Assembly (NCBI GenBank): GCA_964497495.1
Contig: CAZCCZ010000006.1
Location: 1 to 64,000 of the forward strand
Source of the DNA: CAXXOK01 sp964497495
Lineage (GTDB): Bacteria > Bacillota > Clostridia > Christensenellales > Aristaeellaceae
Length of the DNA stretch: 64,000 bases
Reading direction: 5' to 3'
Shown here piece by piece: positions 57,345-64,000 of this stretch (within the stretch, counting starts at the first letter, position 1; each line of letters starts with the position of its first letter). Below the pieces are notes generated by a model, which made no database searches, had not been told where the DNA came from, and saw only the letters and a list, made by a program, of their open reading frames with translations. The position numbers and the translations under genes are program-made.

Positions 57345-58095
57345 CATCGGGCGCCTTCCGGGCGAGCGGCTGGACGATCTGCAAAACAACGGACTTTTCA
57401 TATTGCAAAAAAACGACGGTTTCCGTTTCGGCACGGACGCGGTGCTGCTGGTGCATTTCGCCCGTCTGCGCCCGCGCGACCGCGTGGCGGATATGGGAAC
57501 CGGAACGGGTATCCTGCCGCTGCTGATGAGCCGGACCGAGCCCACGGCGCGGTTTTTCGCGTTCGAGCGGCAGGCGGACATGGCGGATATGGCCCGCCGC
57601 AGCGTGGCGGGAAACGGGTTGGCGGAGCGTATCACGGTTTATAACGCCGATTACCGCGACGCGGCGGCGACGCTGGGGTCGGGAAGCGTGGACGCCGTGG
57701 TGTGCAACCCGCCCTACGGCAAAACGGGCGGCGCGGCGCCGGATGAAACCGAGGCCCGGCGGATGGCCTGCCGGGAGACGGATGGCACGCTCGCGGAGCT
57801 GGCGCGGGCCTGCGCGGCGATCCTGGTCAACCGTGGGCGGCTGTGGATATCCTTTCCCGCGGCCCGCCTGCTGGAACTCGCCGACGCGCTGCGCGCCGCG
57901 CGGCTGGAACCCAAACGCGCGCGGCTGGTATGCGCGAAGGCGGGCAGGCCGCCGTACCTTGCGCTCGTGGAGGCGGTGAAGAACGCGCGGCCGTCGCTCG
58001 CGTGGCTGCCGCCGCTGACCGTGCTGGACGACAACGGCCGGGAAACGGACGAAATCCGGGCGATCTACGGCGGAGGAACGGACAGGCAGAAATGA
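57337..58095 (+). CDS. TrmN6-like tRNA adenine-N6 methyltransferase
   Basis: 252 residues of the TrmN6/YfiC methyltransferase family (m6A37 of tRNA1-Val in E. coli). FILQKNDGFRFGTDAVLLVHF at 24-44 by parts, motif I VADMGTGTGILPLLMS, and motif IV VVCNPPYG, which marks amino-methylation of adenine. TTG start with AAGGGG about 10 bases upstream, overlapping the SpoIID gene by 8 bases. Rmt substrate inferred by homology only. A terminator follows directly. Confidence 0.87.
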   Translation: MNDIGRLPGERLDDLQNNGLFILQKNDGFRFGTDAVLLVHFARLRPRDRVADMGTGTGILPLLMSRTEPTARFFAFERQADMADMARRSVAGNGLAERITVYNADYRDAAATLGSGSVDAVVCNPPYGKTGGAAPDETEARRMACRETDGTLAELARACAAILVNRGRLWISFPAARLLELADALRAARLEPKRARLVCAKAGRPPYLALVEAVKNARPSLAWLPPLTVLDDNGRETDEIRAIYGGGTDRQK

Positions 58096-58100
58096 AACGA

Positions 58101-58127
58101 CGGAGGCAATAGCGCCTCCGCCTTTTT
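58101..58127 (+). terminator. Terminator after the trmN6-like gene
   Basis: CGGAGGC (58101-58107) pairs with GCCTCCG (58114-58120) around AATAGC, followed by CCTTTTTC. Confidence 0.88.
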
Positions 58128-58156
58128 CGCGGTACGAAACCTTTGCCCGGCAGCCG

Positions 58157-58185
58157 TTGCGCCGGAGGGCCGAATCCTGTATAAT
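58157..58185 (+). promoter_or_regulatory. Promoter of the dCMP deaminase gene
   Basis: TTGCGC (58157-58162), 17-base spacer, TATAAT (58180-58185), 35 bases before the TTG start. Confidence 0.7.
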
Positions 58186-58219
58186 GCGGGTAAAAGCGCG
58201 GAAAGAGGAGGCGAAAGCC

Positions 58220-58675
58220 TTGAACAAGTGGGATCATCGTTTTATGGATATGGCGGAGTTGATTTCCCATTGGTCCAGCTGCATGCGGGAAGGGCGTTCC
58301 GTAGGCGCGGTGATCGTGAAGGACAAGCGCATTATGACCACGGGGTACAACGGCGCGCCCGCTGGGCTGAAAACCTGCCGGGAACGCGGGGAGTGCATGC
58401 GCGACCGGATGCAGATCCCCTCCGGCACGCGCACGGAAATGTGTTACGCCATCCACGCGGAGCAAAACGCCATCATCCAGGCGGCCAAACTGGGCATCTC
58501 CATCGACGGGGCGACCATCTACTGCACCCACCAGCCCTGCTCGGTATGCGCCAAGATGATCGTCAACGTCGGCATCAAGCGCGTGGTGTTTGACCGGGCC
58601 TATCCGGACGCTTTCTCGCTGGAGGTGTTTCAGGAGGCTGGGGTGAAGTTGGAGCATTACTCGGCGGAATCCTGA
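58220..58675 (+). CDS. dCMP deaminase family protein
   Basis: 151-residue zinc-dependent deaminase, probably converting dCMP to dUMP for thymidylate supply. Zinc motifs: HAEQNAIIQAA (His and catalytic Glu) and HQPCSVCAKMIV (PCxxC). The N-terminus WDHRFMDMAELISHWSSCMR and TGYNGAPAGLKTC are typical of ComEB-like dCMP deaminases. TTG start with GAGGAGG 8 bases upstream; the longer in-frame extension would run through its promoter. Convergent with the DUF6062 gene. Confidence 0.92.
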   Translation: MNKWDHRFMDMAELISHWSSCMREGRSVGAVIVKDKRIMTTGYNGAPAGLKTCRERGECMRDRMQIPSGTRTEMCYAIHAEQNAIIQAAKLGISIDGATIYCTHQPCSVCAKMIVNVGIKRVVFDRAYPDAFSLEVFQEAGVKLEHYSAES

Positions 58676-58690
58676 AAACGGCGCGGGCCG

Positions 58691-59440
58691 TCAGGCTTTC
58701 GGCACGGGTTCCTCGCCCAGGCACCAGCCGCGCAGGCGGTTGACGGCGCGCTCCACGGCGGTCTTGCTCTCGCCCCAGGGCTCGTCCCTGTGCAGATAGT
58801 CGAATTTTCGCGTAAACCGCTCCACGTCCGCGCCGTCGTTGGACAGCTGTTCGGTCAGCATTCCCAGCGCCTCGTCGGCGAAGGCGAGCCGCTTCGCGGG
58901 GGGCAGAGAATCGCGGCTGTCCTCCAGTAGCGCAAGCGCGTGGGGGAGGCAGACCCCTTTGGATTCCTTCCACGCGGCGCGGAAATGCCCGTCCGTATTC
59001 CACAGGTGCAAAAAGGTATAGCGATAGCGCGCCATATGGGCGGCCACGGCTTCGCACACCACGCAGTGCGCGCCCATTTGTTTCAGTTTTGCCGTAGCGG
59101 CGTCCACGGGGGACGTTTTTGTAAACAGGCCAGGCTTCCCGCGGCCGTCCGTTTCCAGCCGTTGCCGGAGTTCCGTCAGCGTTTCCAGCCGCTGCTTGAC
59201 CAGGGAATCCGTCAGCAGCGCGTGGCTCAGGCGGTTCTGCTGCGCGTAAAGCATCCGCTGGTGCTCCCGGCACGCGCCGACCCGGTTGAAACGGATGCGC
59301 ACGTCCGGCTCCATCACGCCGGGGCCCAGCGCGCGGTCGATCTCCTCCCGCTCCGTTTTCCGTTCCAGCGCGCACAGCGGGCACTCCCGCTTCCATTCCA
59401 TGGCTTCCCATACGGGGATCGTTTCCAGATGGTATTGCAT
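58691..59440 (-). CDS. DUF6062 cysteine-rich protein
   Basis: 249 residues of a Clostridia-specific uncharacterised family: N-terminal YHLETIPVWEAMEWKRECPLC, then VMEPDVRIRFNRVGACREH, a second pair CVVCEAV near residue 127, and VCLPHALALL. Two CxxC pairs plus nearby Cys-His suggest zinc or Fe-S binding. Mostly helical, soluble. GGGAGG precedes ATG 59440; the long upstream extension of the frame is antisense to the DRTGG gene and is rejected. Function unknown. Confidence 0.82.
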   Translation of the reverse strand: MQYHLETIPVWEAMEWKRECPLCALERKTEREEIDRALGPGVMEPDVRIRFNRVGACREHQRMLYAQQNRLSHALLTDSLVKQRLETLTELRQRLETDGRGKPGLFTKTSPVDAATAKLKQMGAHCVVCEAVAAHMARYRYTFLHLWNTDGHFRAAWKESKGVCLPHALALLEDSRDSLPPAKRLAFADEALGMLTEQLSNDGADVERFTRKFDYLHRDEPWGESKTAVERAVNRLRGWCLGEEPVPKA

Positions 59441-59464
59441 CGCGCGCCTCCCGAAAGGTATAAT
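59435..59464 (+). promoter_or_regulatory. Promoter of the hydrogenase-associated operon
   Basis: TTGCAT (59435-59440), 18-base spacer, TATAAT (59459-59464). The -35 covers the first codon of the divergent DUF6062 gene. First gene starts at 59558. Confidence 0.62.
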
Positions 59465-59557
59465 AGTCGTGCAACAGGATAACAGATTTTGCCGCGCGCG
59501 GCAAGGGAAACGCCTGAAACGGAGAAACGGACGGGTATGAACGGGGAGGCGGAGGGT

Positions 59558-59923
59558 ATGACGATCAAGCGGGTCGCCGAAACGATCGACGCGCGCGTGC
59601 TGCTCGGCGAAAGCACTTTGGACCGGGAGGTGGATTCCGCCTGCGGTTCCGACCTGATGAGCGACGTGCTCGCCTTCGTCAAGGGGAAGAGCGCGCTGAT
59701 CACGGGGCTGACCAACGTGCACGTGATCAGGACGGCGGAAATGCTGGATATCCGCTGCATTATCTTCACCCGCGGAAAGATCCCGGAGGAAGAAGTGCTT
59801 GCGGAGGCGGAAGCATGCGGCATCACGGTGCTGGCCACCCGCCACACCACGTATACCGCCTGCGGCCTGCTGTACGCCGCGGGCCTGAGAGGCACCAACG
59901 AGTGCGCCGCGCCCACGCGGTGA
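59558..59923 (+). CDS. DRTGG-domain protein (hydrogenase-associated), copy 1
   Basis: 121-residue stand-alone DRTGG domain. Conserved features: GSDLMSDVLAFV, ALITGLTNVHVIRTAEMLDIRCIIFTRGK, and the Thr-Tyr-Thr-A-CGLLY ending. DRTGG domains occur in phosphotransacetylase-like and CBS proteins and regularly accompany [FeFe]-hydrogenase genes in Clostridia and Thermotogales; ligand unknown. GGGGAGG lies 8 bases before ATG 59558; an in-frame ATG at 59537 is less well placed. First gene of the operon. Confidence 0.85.
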   Translation: MTIKRVAETIDARVLLGESTLDREVDSACGSDLMSDVLAFVKGKSALITGLTNVHVIRTAEMLDIRCIIFTRGKIPEEEVLAEAEACGITVLATRHTTYTACGLLYAAGLRGTNECAAPTR

Positions 59924-59950
59924 CGGCGCACCGATAAACGGGGTTAGGCA

Positions 59951-60379
59951 ATGCAGGAACACACGCTGGAAGACCGTTACGAAATCAAGGCGAGGGATTA
60001 CACCGGCGCGGGGGACGCCTCCGCGGCCATCAAGCGCAAGCTCCGGCAGCTGGGCGTGGACAGTGAGGTACTCCGGCGCGTGGCCGTAGCGGGCTACGAG
60101 GCGGAGCTGAACCTGATTATTCACAGCCTGGGCGGAACGCTGACCATGCGTATGTCCCCCAACGAGATCACGCTGGTATCGCAGGACTCCGGCCCGGGCA
60201 TCCCGGACATTGAGCAGGCCATGCGGGAGGGCTTTTCCACCGCTGGCGAGGAGGCGCGCGACCTGGGCTTCGGCGCGGGCATGGGGCTGCCCAACATGAA
60301 GCGTAACGCCGACGAGTTTACCATCGAAAGCGCCATGGGGCGCGGAACGGTGATCCGGATGCGGTTCGTTCTGCCCTGA
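59951..60379 (+). CDS. HATPase_c anti-sigma-factor-like ATP-binding protein
   Basis: 142-residue GHKL ATPase domain without sensor or dimerisation region. N box EAELNLIIHS, G1 box DSGPGIPDI, G2 box GFGAGMGLPNMK, then GRGTVIRMRF. It resembles serine/threonine kinases of the RsbW/SpoIIAB group rather than complete histidine kinases. Genes like this lie next to the H-cluster sensor protein in other hydrogenase loci, so it may relay a redox or H2 signal. Partner protein unknown. Confidence 0.85.
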   Translation: MQEHTLEDRYEIKARDYTGAGDASAAIKRKLRQLGVDSEVLRRVAVAGYEAELNLIIHSLGGTLTMRMSPNEITLVSQDSGPGIPDIEQAMREGFSTAGEEARDLGFGAGMGLPNMKRNADEFTIESAMGRGTVIRMRFVLP

Positions 60380-60408
60380 GCGCTTTTGGGAATCGAGGTT
60401 TCCGATCC

Positions 60409-61713
60409 ATGGAAGAAAAACGGTTTCATTCCGTACGGCTGGACAAGGACAAATGCAAGGGCTGCACCAACTGCCTGAAACGCTGTCCCACCGAAGCCAT
60501 CCGCGTGCGCGGCGGGCGGGCGCACATCATCGACGAGCGTTGCATCGACTGCGGCGAGTGTATCCGCGTATGCGAATACCACGCCAAGTACGCGCTGACC
60601 GATCCGCTGGCGGCCATCAACCGCTTCAAGTACAAGATCGCGCTGCCCGCGCCCTCGCTGTACGGGCAGTTTAAGAAGCTGGTCAGCCCTTCGCAGATAT
60701 TGGAAGGGCTTCTGCGCATGGGCTTCGACGACGTTTTCGAGGTCGCAGCGGGCGCGGACATTGTCACCCGCGCCATCCGGGAACGGATGCGCGGCATGAC
60801 GCCGGAACAGTATCCCATCATTTCCTCCGCGTGCCCGGCTATTACGCGCCTCATACAAGTGCGCTTTCCGGCGCTGATCCCGCACATCATCGACATGCGG
60901 CAGCCCATGGAGGTAGCCGCGATGGTTGCAAAGCGGGAGTTCTGCCGGAAAAGGGGCGTAAGCGAGGCGGAGGTCGGGTGCTTTTTCATCACCCCCTGCG
61001 CCGCCAAGATGACCGCTGTGCGCAACCCCATCGGGCAGGAAACGTCCGCCGTGGACGGCGCGATTTCCATGCTGGAAATTTACGGGCTGCTGGCGGGGCA
61101 CATCCGTAATTACCCGGGAGAACTCAACCTGTCCCGCGCCACGGCTTACGGCGTGGGCTGGGCCAACAGCGGCGGCGAAGCGCTGGCGGTGAGCCCGGAA
61201 AACAGCATGGCGGTGGACGGTATCGAGAACGTAATCCGCGTGCTGGAAGAAATCGAGAACAACAAGCTGCGCGATCTGGTGTTCTTCGAGGGCGCGGCCT
61301 GCACCGGCGGGTGCGTGGGCGGGCCGCTGACGTTCGAGAACGGGTACATCGCCCGCAACGCCATCCGCGCGCTGATGAAGGGCGGCGACCTGCGCCACCC
61401 GGACGAAACGGTGAACGCCTCCTACCTGACCAAGTATCCGCTGGAAACCACGCGGAAGATCATCCCCAACAGCGCCATGAAGCTGGACGACGACATCGAG
61501 GAAGCCATGCGCAAGATGGAGCAGATGGAGGAGATCGTCAAGTCCCTGCCGGGGTACGACTGCGGCAGTTGCGGCAGCCCCACCTGCCGCACCTTCGCGG
61601 AGGACATCGTGCGCGGCCACGCGGTCAAGATGGACTGTATCCACATTATGAAAGACCAGCTCAAGATCATGGCGCAGAAGATGGTGGAGCTGGCCAAAAC
61701 CACCAGAGAATAG
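60409..61713 (+). CDS. Sensory-type [FeFe]-hydrogenase-like protein
   Basis: 434 residues: two [4Fe-4S] motifs at the N-terminus (CKGCTNCLKRC at 16-26, CIDCGECIRVC at 45-55), an H-cluster domain and a C-terminal Cys-rich domain (CGSCGSPTCRTFAEDI). H-cluster motifs: SSACPA (139-144), TPCAAK (195-200) and ACTGGCVGG (297-305), so the four ligands Cys142, Cys197, Cys298 and Cys302 are present. The catalytic TSCCP motif is changed to SSACP, losing the proton-relay cysteine. This matches the low-activity sensory group C/D hydrogenases. No PAS domain is visible, favouring group D. Probably senses H2 or redox state for the operon. Confidence 0.88.
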   Translation: MEEKRFHSVRLDKDKCKGCTNCLKRCPTEAIRVRGGRAHIIDERCIDCGECIRVCEYHAKYALTDPLAAINRFKYKIALPAPSLYGQFKKLVSPSQILEGLLRMGFDDVFEVAAGADIVTRAIRERMRGMTPEQYPIISSACPAITRLIQVRFPALIPHIIDMRQPMEVAAMVAKREFCRKRGVSEAEVGCFFITPCAAKMTAVRNPIGQETSAVDGAISMLEIYGLLAGHIRNYPGELNLSRATAYGVGWANSGGEALAVSPENSMAVDGIENVIRVLEEIENNKLRDLVFFEGAACTGGCVGGPLTFENGYIARNAIRALMKGGDLRHPDETVNASYLTKYPLETTRKIIPNSAMKLDDDIEEAMRKMEQMEEIVKSLPGYDCGSCGSPTCRTFAEDIVRGHAVKMDCIHIMKDQLKIMAQKMVELAKTTRE

Positions 61714-61723
61714 GGGAACGGCT

Positions 61724-62065
61724 ATGAAAGTGAACGATCTGGCGGCGCTGCTTGAGGCGAAAATTCTTACGCCGGGCAAGGATATCGAAGTGACCTGCGG
61801 CTACGCCTGCGACCTGTTAAGCTGGGTGCTTGCGCACGGCGAGGCGGGTATGGCGTGGACGACCGTGCAGACCCACGTGAACGTAACGGCCATCGCCGTG
61901 CTGATGGACATGGCCTGCGTCGTGTTCGCGGAGGGTAACCTGCCGGAACCGGCGACGCTGGAAAAGGCGGAGGCGGAAGGGCTGGCGCTGCTTGCGACGG
62001 ACAAGACCGCCTACGAGGTGAGCGGCCTGCTGTACGGCGCGGGCGTGAAGCCGTCGAAGCGGTAG
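61724..62065 (+). CDS. DRTGG-domain protein (hydrogenase-associated), copy 2
   Basis: 113-residue paralogue of the protein at 59558. Same fold pattern: CGYACDLLSWVLAHG, TTVQTHVNVTAIAVLMDMACVVFAEG and ALLATDKTAYEVSGLLYGAG. The two copies differ in the central cavity sequence (TGLTN versus VQTHV). It follows the H-cluster protein by 10 bases and precedes the PHP gene by 4. Ligand and partner unknown. Confidence 0.82.
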   Translation: MKVNDLAALLEAKILTPGKDIEVTCGYACDLLSWVLAHGEAGMAWTTVQTHVNVTAIAVLMDMACVVFAEGNLPEPATLEKAEAEGLALLATDKTAYEVSGLLYGAGVKPSKR

Positions 62066-62069
62066 CCGC

Positions 62070-62777
62070 ATGAAAGCCTTTTGCGATCTGCACATTCACA
62101 GTTGCCTGTCGCCCTGCGCGGATGACGACATGACGCCGTGGAATATCGCGGGCATGGCGAAGGTGAAGGGGCTGGACGTGATCGCGCTGACGGACCATAA
62201 CGCGGCGCTGAACGTGCCGGAGGCGGCGAAAGCGGGCGAGTACTACGGCGTGAGGGTGATCCCCGGGCTGGAAGTCACCACCCGGGAGGAGGCGCACGTG
62301 CTGGCGTATTTTGCCGACGTGCCCGCCGCCCTCGCCTTCGGAAGGGAACTCTATGCGCACCTGCCGGATATTCAGAACAAGTCTGCCTTGTTCGGCAACC
62401 AAATCGTGATCGGCGATAACGACGAACCTGCGGGTACGGAGAACAAACTTCTGATCAGTGCGACCGACCTGACGCTGGACGCGCTTTGCGTGCTCGCGGA
62501 ACGCTACGGAGGCGTGTGCGTGCCCGCGCATATCAACCGGGGGGCCAACGGCCTGCTGGGCGCGCTGGGCCTGATGCCGCCGCTGCCCGCTTTCCCGGCA
62601 GTGGAAGCCGTAACCGGGCTCGCCTGCCCGGACGAAGCCACGGCGAGGCGGCTGGTGCTCCGCTCGTCGGACGCTCACAGGCTCGGGGATATCGCGGAAA
62701 GAGGCTTCGCGCTGGACGTGCCGGAGGCAACGACGGAAGCGGTGCTGGCGTTGCTTAGAAAGGGAATGAAAGGCTGA
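62070..62777 (+). CDS. PHP-domain phosphoesterase
   Basis: 235-residue metal-dependent phosphoesterase of the polymerase-and-histidinol-phosphatase type. All four motif blocks are present: DLHIHSCLSPCADDD, LTDHNA, CVPAHINRGANG and SSDAHRLGDI. No additional domain. It belongs to the hydrogenase-associated operon by position. Substrate unknown: a nucleotide, dinucleotide or phosphosugar is possible. It is the last gene before a 372-base gap. Confidence 0.88.
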   Translation: MKAFCDLHIHSCLSPCADDDMTPWNIAGMAKVKGLDVIALTDHNAALNVPEAAKAGEYYGVRVIPGLEVTTREEAHVLAYFADVPAALAFGRELYAHLPDIQNKSALFGNQIVIGDNDEPAGTENKLLISATDLTLDALCVLAERYGGVCVPAHINRGANGLLGALGLMPPLPAFPAVEAVTGLACPDEATARRLVLRSSDAHRLGDIAERGFALDVPEATTEAVLALLRKGMKG

Positions 62778-63149
62778 TACGCGTTGGTTCGGCCCCGTGG
62801 GAGCAGCGGTTCTCGCGGGGCTTCGCCGTATCCGGGGGGAACCGCGGCCGTTCGGCCGACGCTCCTTCGGGCGGGCGCCGCGATGGTGAAGGGGAAGGGT
62901 CGGCACGGCGAACGGCTTTGTCGGACTATAATGAAAAACCGGTTCCATATTTGGCGGGTTTTTTCAAAACTCTGTTTTTACCCTGTATATTCCGCGAAAA
63001 TCGTCAAAAAAATAACGCAATTTTTGCCAAATAGCGTGCATTTGTCGACCGTATATGATAAAATAATGATGCTGCGTTAATACTGCCGTTACCGAGTGTA
63101 TTACGCAGCTTTATGGTGTACGAAAGTTTTCAAGGAGGTCTCAGGCTCA
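62778..63149. other. 372-base gene-free region before hydC
   Basis: GC-rich in the first half, AT-rich in the second. A TATAAT stands at 62927-62932, directly followed by an A/T stem (GAAAAACC 62933-62940 with GGTTTTTTC 62957-62965) that looks like a terminator. The hydC promoter is near 63056. No coding sequence or known riboswitch recognised. Confidence 0.55.
63056..63064 (+). promoter_or_regulatory. Extended -10 promoter of hydC
   Basis: TG-a-TAAAAT in an AT-rich stretch, 85 bases before the hydC ATG; no good -35. No Rex consensus operator seen. Confidence 0.5.
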
Positions 63150-63620
63150 ATGACCGAACAGATGGAGAAGTTCGCCAAGCTTCAGGAAGCGATCGACGAA
63201 CACAAGGATCAGAAGGGGGCGCTGATGCCTGTGCTGCAGGCGGCGCAGGATATCTTCGGCTGCGTCTCCATGGACGTGCAGGAGTATATCGCGGACGCGC
63301 TGGACACGACGCTGAGCGAGGTGTACGGCGTAGCCACCTTTTACTCCCAGTTTTCCCTGCAGCCCAAGGGCAAGTATGTCGTGGGCGTCTGCCTGGGCAC
63401 CGCCTGCTATGTGCGCGGCTCGCAGAAAGTGCTGGACCGCGTGGAGAAGGAACTGGGCATCAAGGTCGGGCAGACCTCCAAAGACGGCCAGTTCACCCTG
63501 CAGGCTACGCGCTGCCTGGGCGCCTGCGGTCTAGCGCCCGTGATGATGATCAACGATGAGGTTTACGGCCGCCTGACTGACACCGAAGTGCCCGCGATTC
63601 TGGAGAAATACAAGGCCTGA
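63150..63620 (+). CDS. hydC: NuoE-like hydrogenase subunit (HydC type)
   Basis: 156-residue thioredoxin-like [2Fe-2S] subunit of NADH-linked complexes. Ligand pattern: GVCLGTACYVRGS and TRCLGACGLAPVMMIND. In Clostridia this gene is the first of the HydC-HydB-HydA bifurcating hydrogenase that uses NADH and reduced ferredoxin together to form H2. ATG 63150 is chosen from the family N-terminus; AAGGAGG lies 11 bases upstream, a little far. HydB and HydA would lie beyond the window. Confidence 0.9.
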   Translation: MTEQMEKFAKLQEAIDEHKDQKGALMPVLQAAQDIFGCVSMDVQEYIADALDTTLSEVYGVATFYSQFSLQPKGKYVVGVCLGTACYVRGSQKVLDRVEKELGIKVGQTSKDGQFTLQATRCLGACGLAPVMMINDEVYGRLTDTEVPAILEKYKA

Positions 63621-63621
63621 T

Positions 63622-64000
63622 ATGCGCGACCTTTCGATGCACGTTCTGGACATCGCCCAGAACAGTGTGAAGGCGAACGCCAAAACCGTGACCATCTCCT
63701 TCGGGTTCGATGGAAACGGCCTGCTGACCATCGTTTTTCAGGACGACGGCGATGGGATGACGCCGGAACTGCTAAGCCGGGTCGCCGACCCCTTCACCAC
63801 CAACCGCACCACGCGAAGGGTGGGGCTGGGAATCCCGCTGATTAAGGAGAACGCCGAGGCAACTGGCGGCGGGGTGACGATCGAAAGCGAGCCTGGCAAG
63901 GGAACGACGCTCACCGCGACGTTCCATCTGGACCACATCGATTGCCCTCCGATGGGCGATATGTGCGACACGCTGCTCACCCTGGTGCTCCTGAACCCGG
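63622..64000 (+). CDS. ATP-binding (HATPase_c) protein, 3' truncated
   Basis: The first 126 residues of a GHKL ATPase of the kind found between the hydC and hydB genes in clostridial hydrogenase operons. N box HVLDIAQNSVKANA, G1 box DDGDGMTPE, G2 box VGLGIPLIKENA, then GKGTTLTATF. It starts 1 base after the hydC stop, so it is translationally coupled. No sensor domain is seen at the N-terminus. The rest is outside the window. Confidence 0.9.
   Translation, partial: MRDLSMHVLDIAQNSVKANAKTVTISFGFDGNGLLTIVFQDDGDGMTPELLSRVADPFTTNRTTRRVGLGIPLIKENAEATGGGVTIESEPGKGTTLTATFHLDHIDCPPMGDMCDTLLTLVLLNP

Noticed and set aside
62784..63080. 98-codon plus-strand frame in the gap before hydC
   Set aside because: No ribosome site, low-complexity start and an AT-rich promoter-like end; no family similarity.
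1..64000. Mobile elements, prophage, CRISPR array, toxin-antitoxin or integrase genes
   Set aside because: Searched by eye for transposase motifs, regular spaced repeats and terminal inverted repeats; none found.

Overview
The window reads as a GC-rich, strictly anaerobic, Gram-positive member of the Clostridia (Bacillota), from a draft assembly (one run of 10 Ns at 21229-21238). Pointers are a V-type ATPase, the NADH sensor Rex, an Rnf ferredoxin:NAD+ complex, an electron-bifurcating type [FeFe]-hydrogenase locus, the rpmH-rnpA-yidD-yidC-khpB cluster, Shine-Dalgarno sequences near AAGGAGG, sigma-A promoters of TTGACA-N17-TATAAT type, and families common in Clostridia (DUF6062, DUF4180, DUF1667, VanW). 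TTG is a frequent start codon. No order or genus can be named safely from the sequence alone.

Layout. 1-3179: 3' end of a V-ATPase operon (A partial, B, D). 3463-7359: ABC exporter pair, a methyltransferase and trmO (minus strand). 7496-10369: rpmH-rnpA-yidD-yidC-khpB behind a perfect consensus promoter. 10460-16447: effector-binding protein, rex-vanW-DUF4180, then a two-gene nucleotide-sugar unit (capF-capG type). 16578-21277: an orphan secreted protein behind 11-bp-spaced direct repeats, a fucose-isomerase-like enzyme and a 6-phosphofructokinase interrupted by the assembly gap. 21452-28485: two tRNA enzymes (proX, tcdA), the GlpA-like/FAD/DUF1667 oxidoreductase trio, and a minus-strand block (Nudix, panE-like, RpiR regulator). 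28904-36659: DivIC-like protein with Ppx/GppA, an orphan glycosyltransferase-like protein, an EF-G paralogue with a sugar kinase and a GNAT, an iron-chaperone-like protein and an alpha/beta hydrolase. 36659-45438: membrane-anchored MurF-like ligase, ddl, dxs, tlyA, nadK, argR, recN, mostly tightly spaced. 45502-53251: a GT39-type glycosyltransferase, rnfCDEAB with no rnfG, proC, rnhA. 53493-59440: a 1283-residue SpoIID/SH3 surface protein, trmN6-like methyltransferase, dCMP deaminase and a DUF6062 protein. 59558-64000: hydrogenase-associated signalling genes (DRTGG, HATPase, H-cluster protein, DRTGG, PHP) leading into hydC (NuoE-like) and a second HATPase, cut off by the window end.

How the genes work together. 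Energy conservation is the main theme. The V-ATPase and Rnf couple to ion gradients, Rex reads NADH/NAD+, and the hydrogenase operon would dispose of ferredoxin and NADH electrons as H2, with an H-cluster protein that looks like a sensor rather than a catalyst. Cell-envelope synthesis is the second theme: MurF-like, Ddl, VanW, the SpoIID/SH3 protein, CapF/CapG, GT39 and YidC/YidD. The features most worth checking are the hydrogenase signalling cluster, the missing rnfG, the atypical phosphofructokinase residues, and the unrecognised secreted and glycosyltransferase-like proteins.
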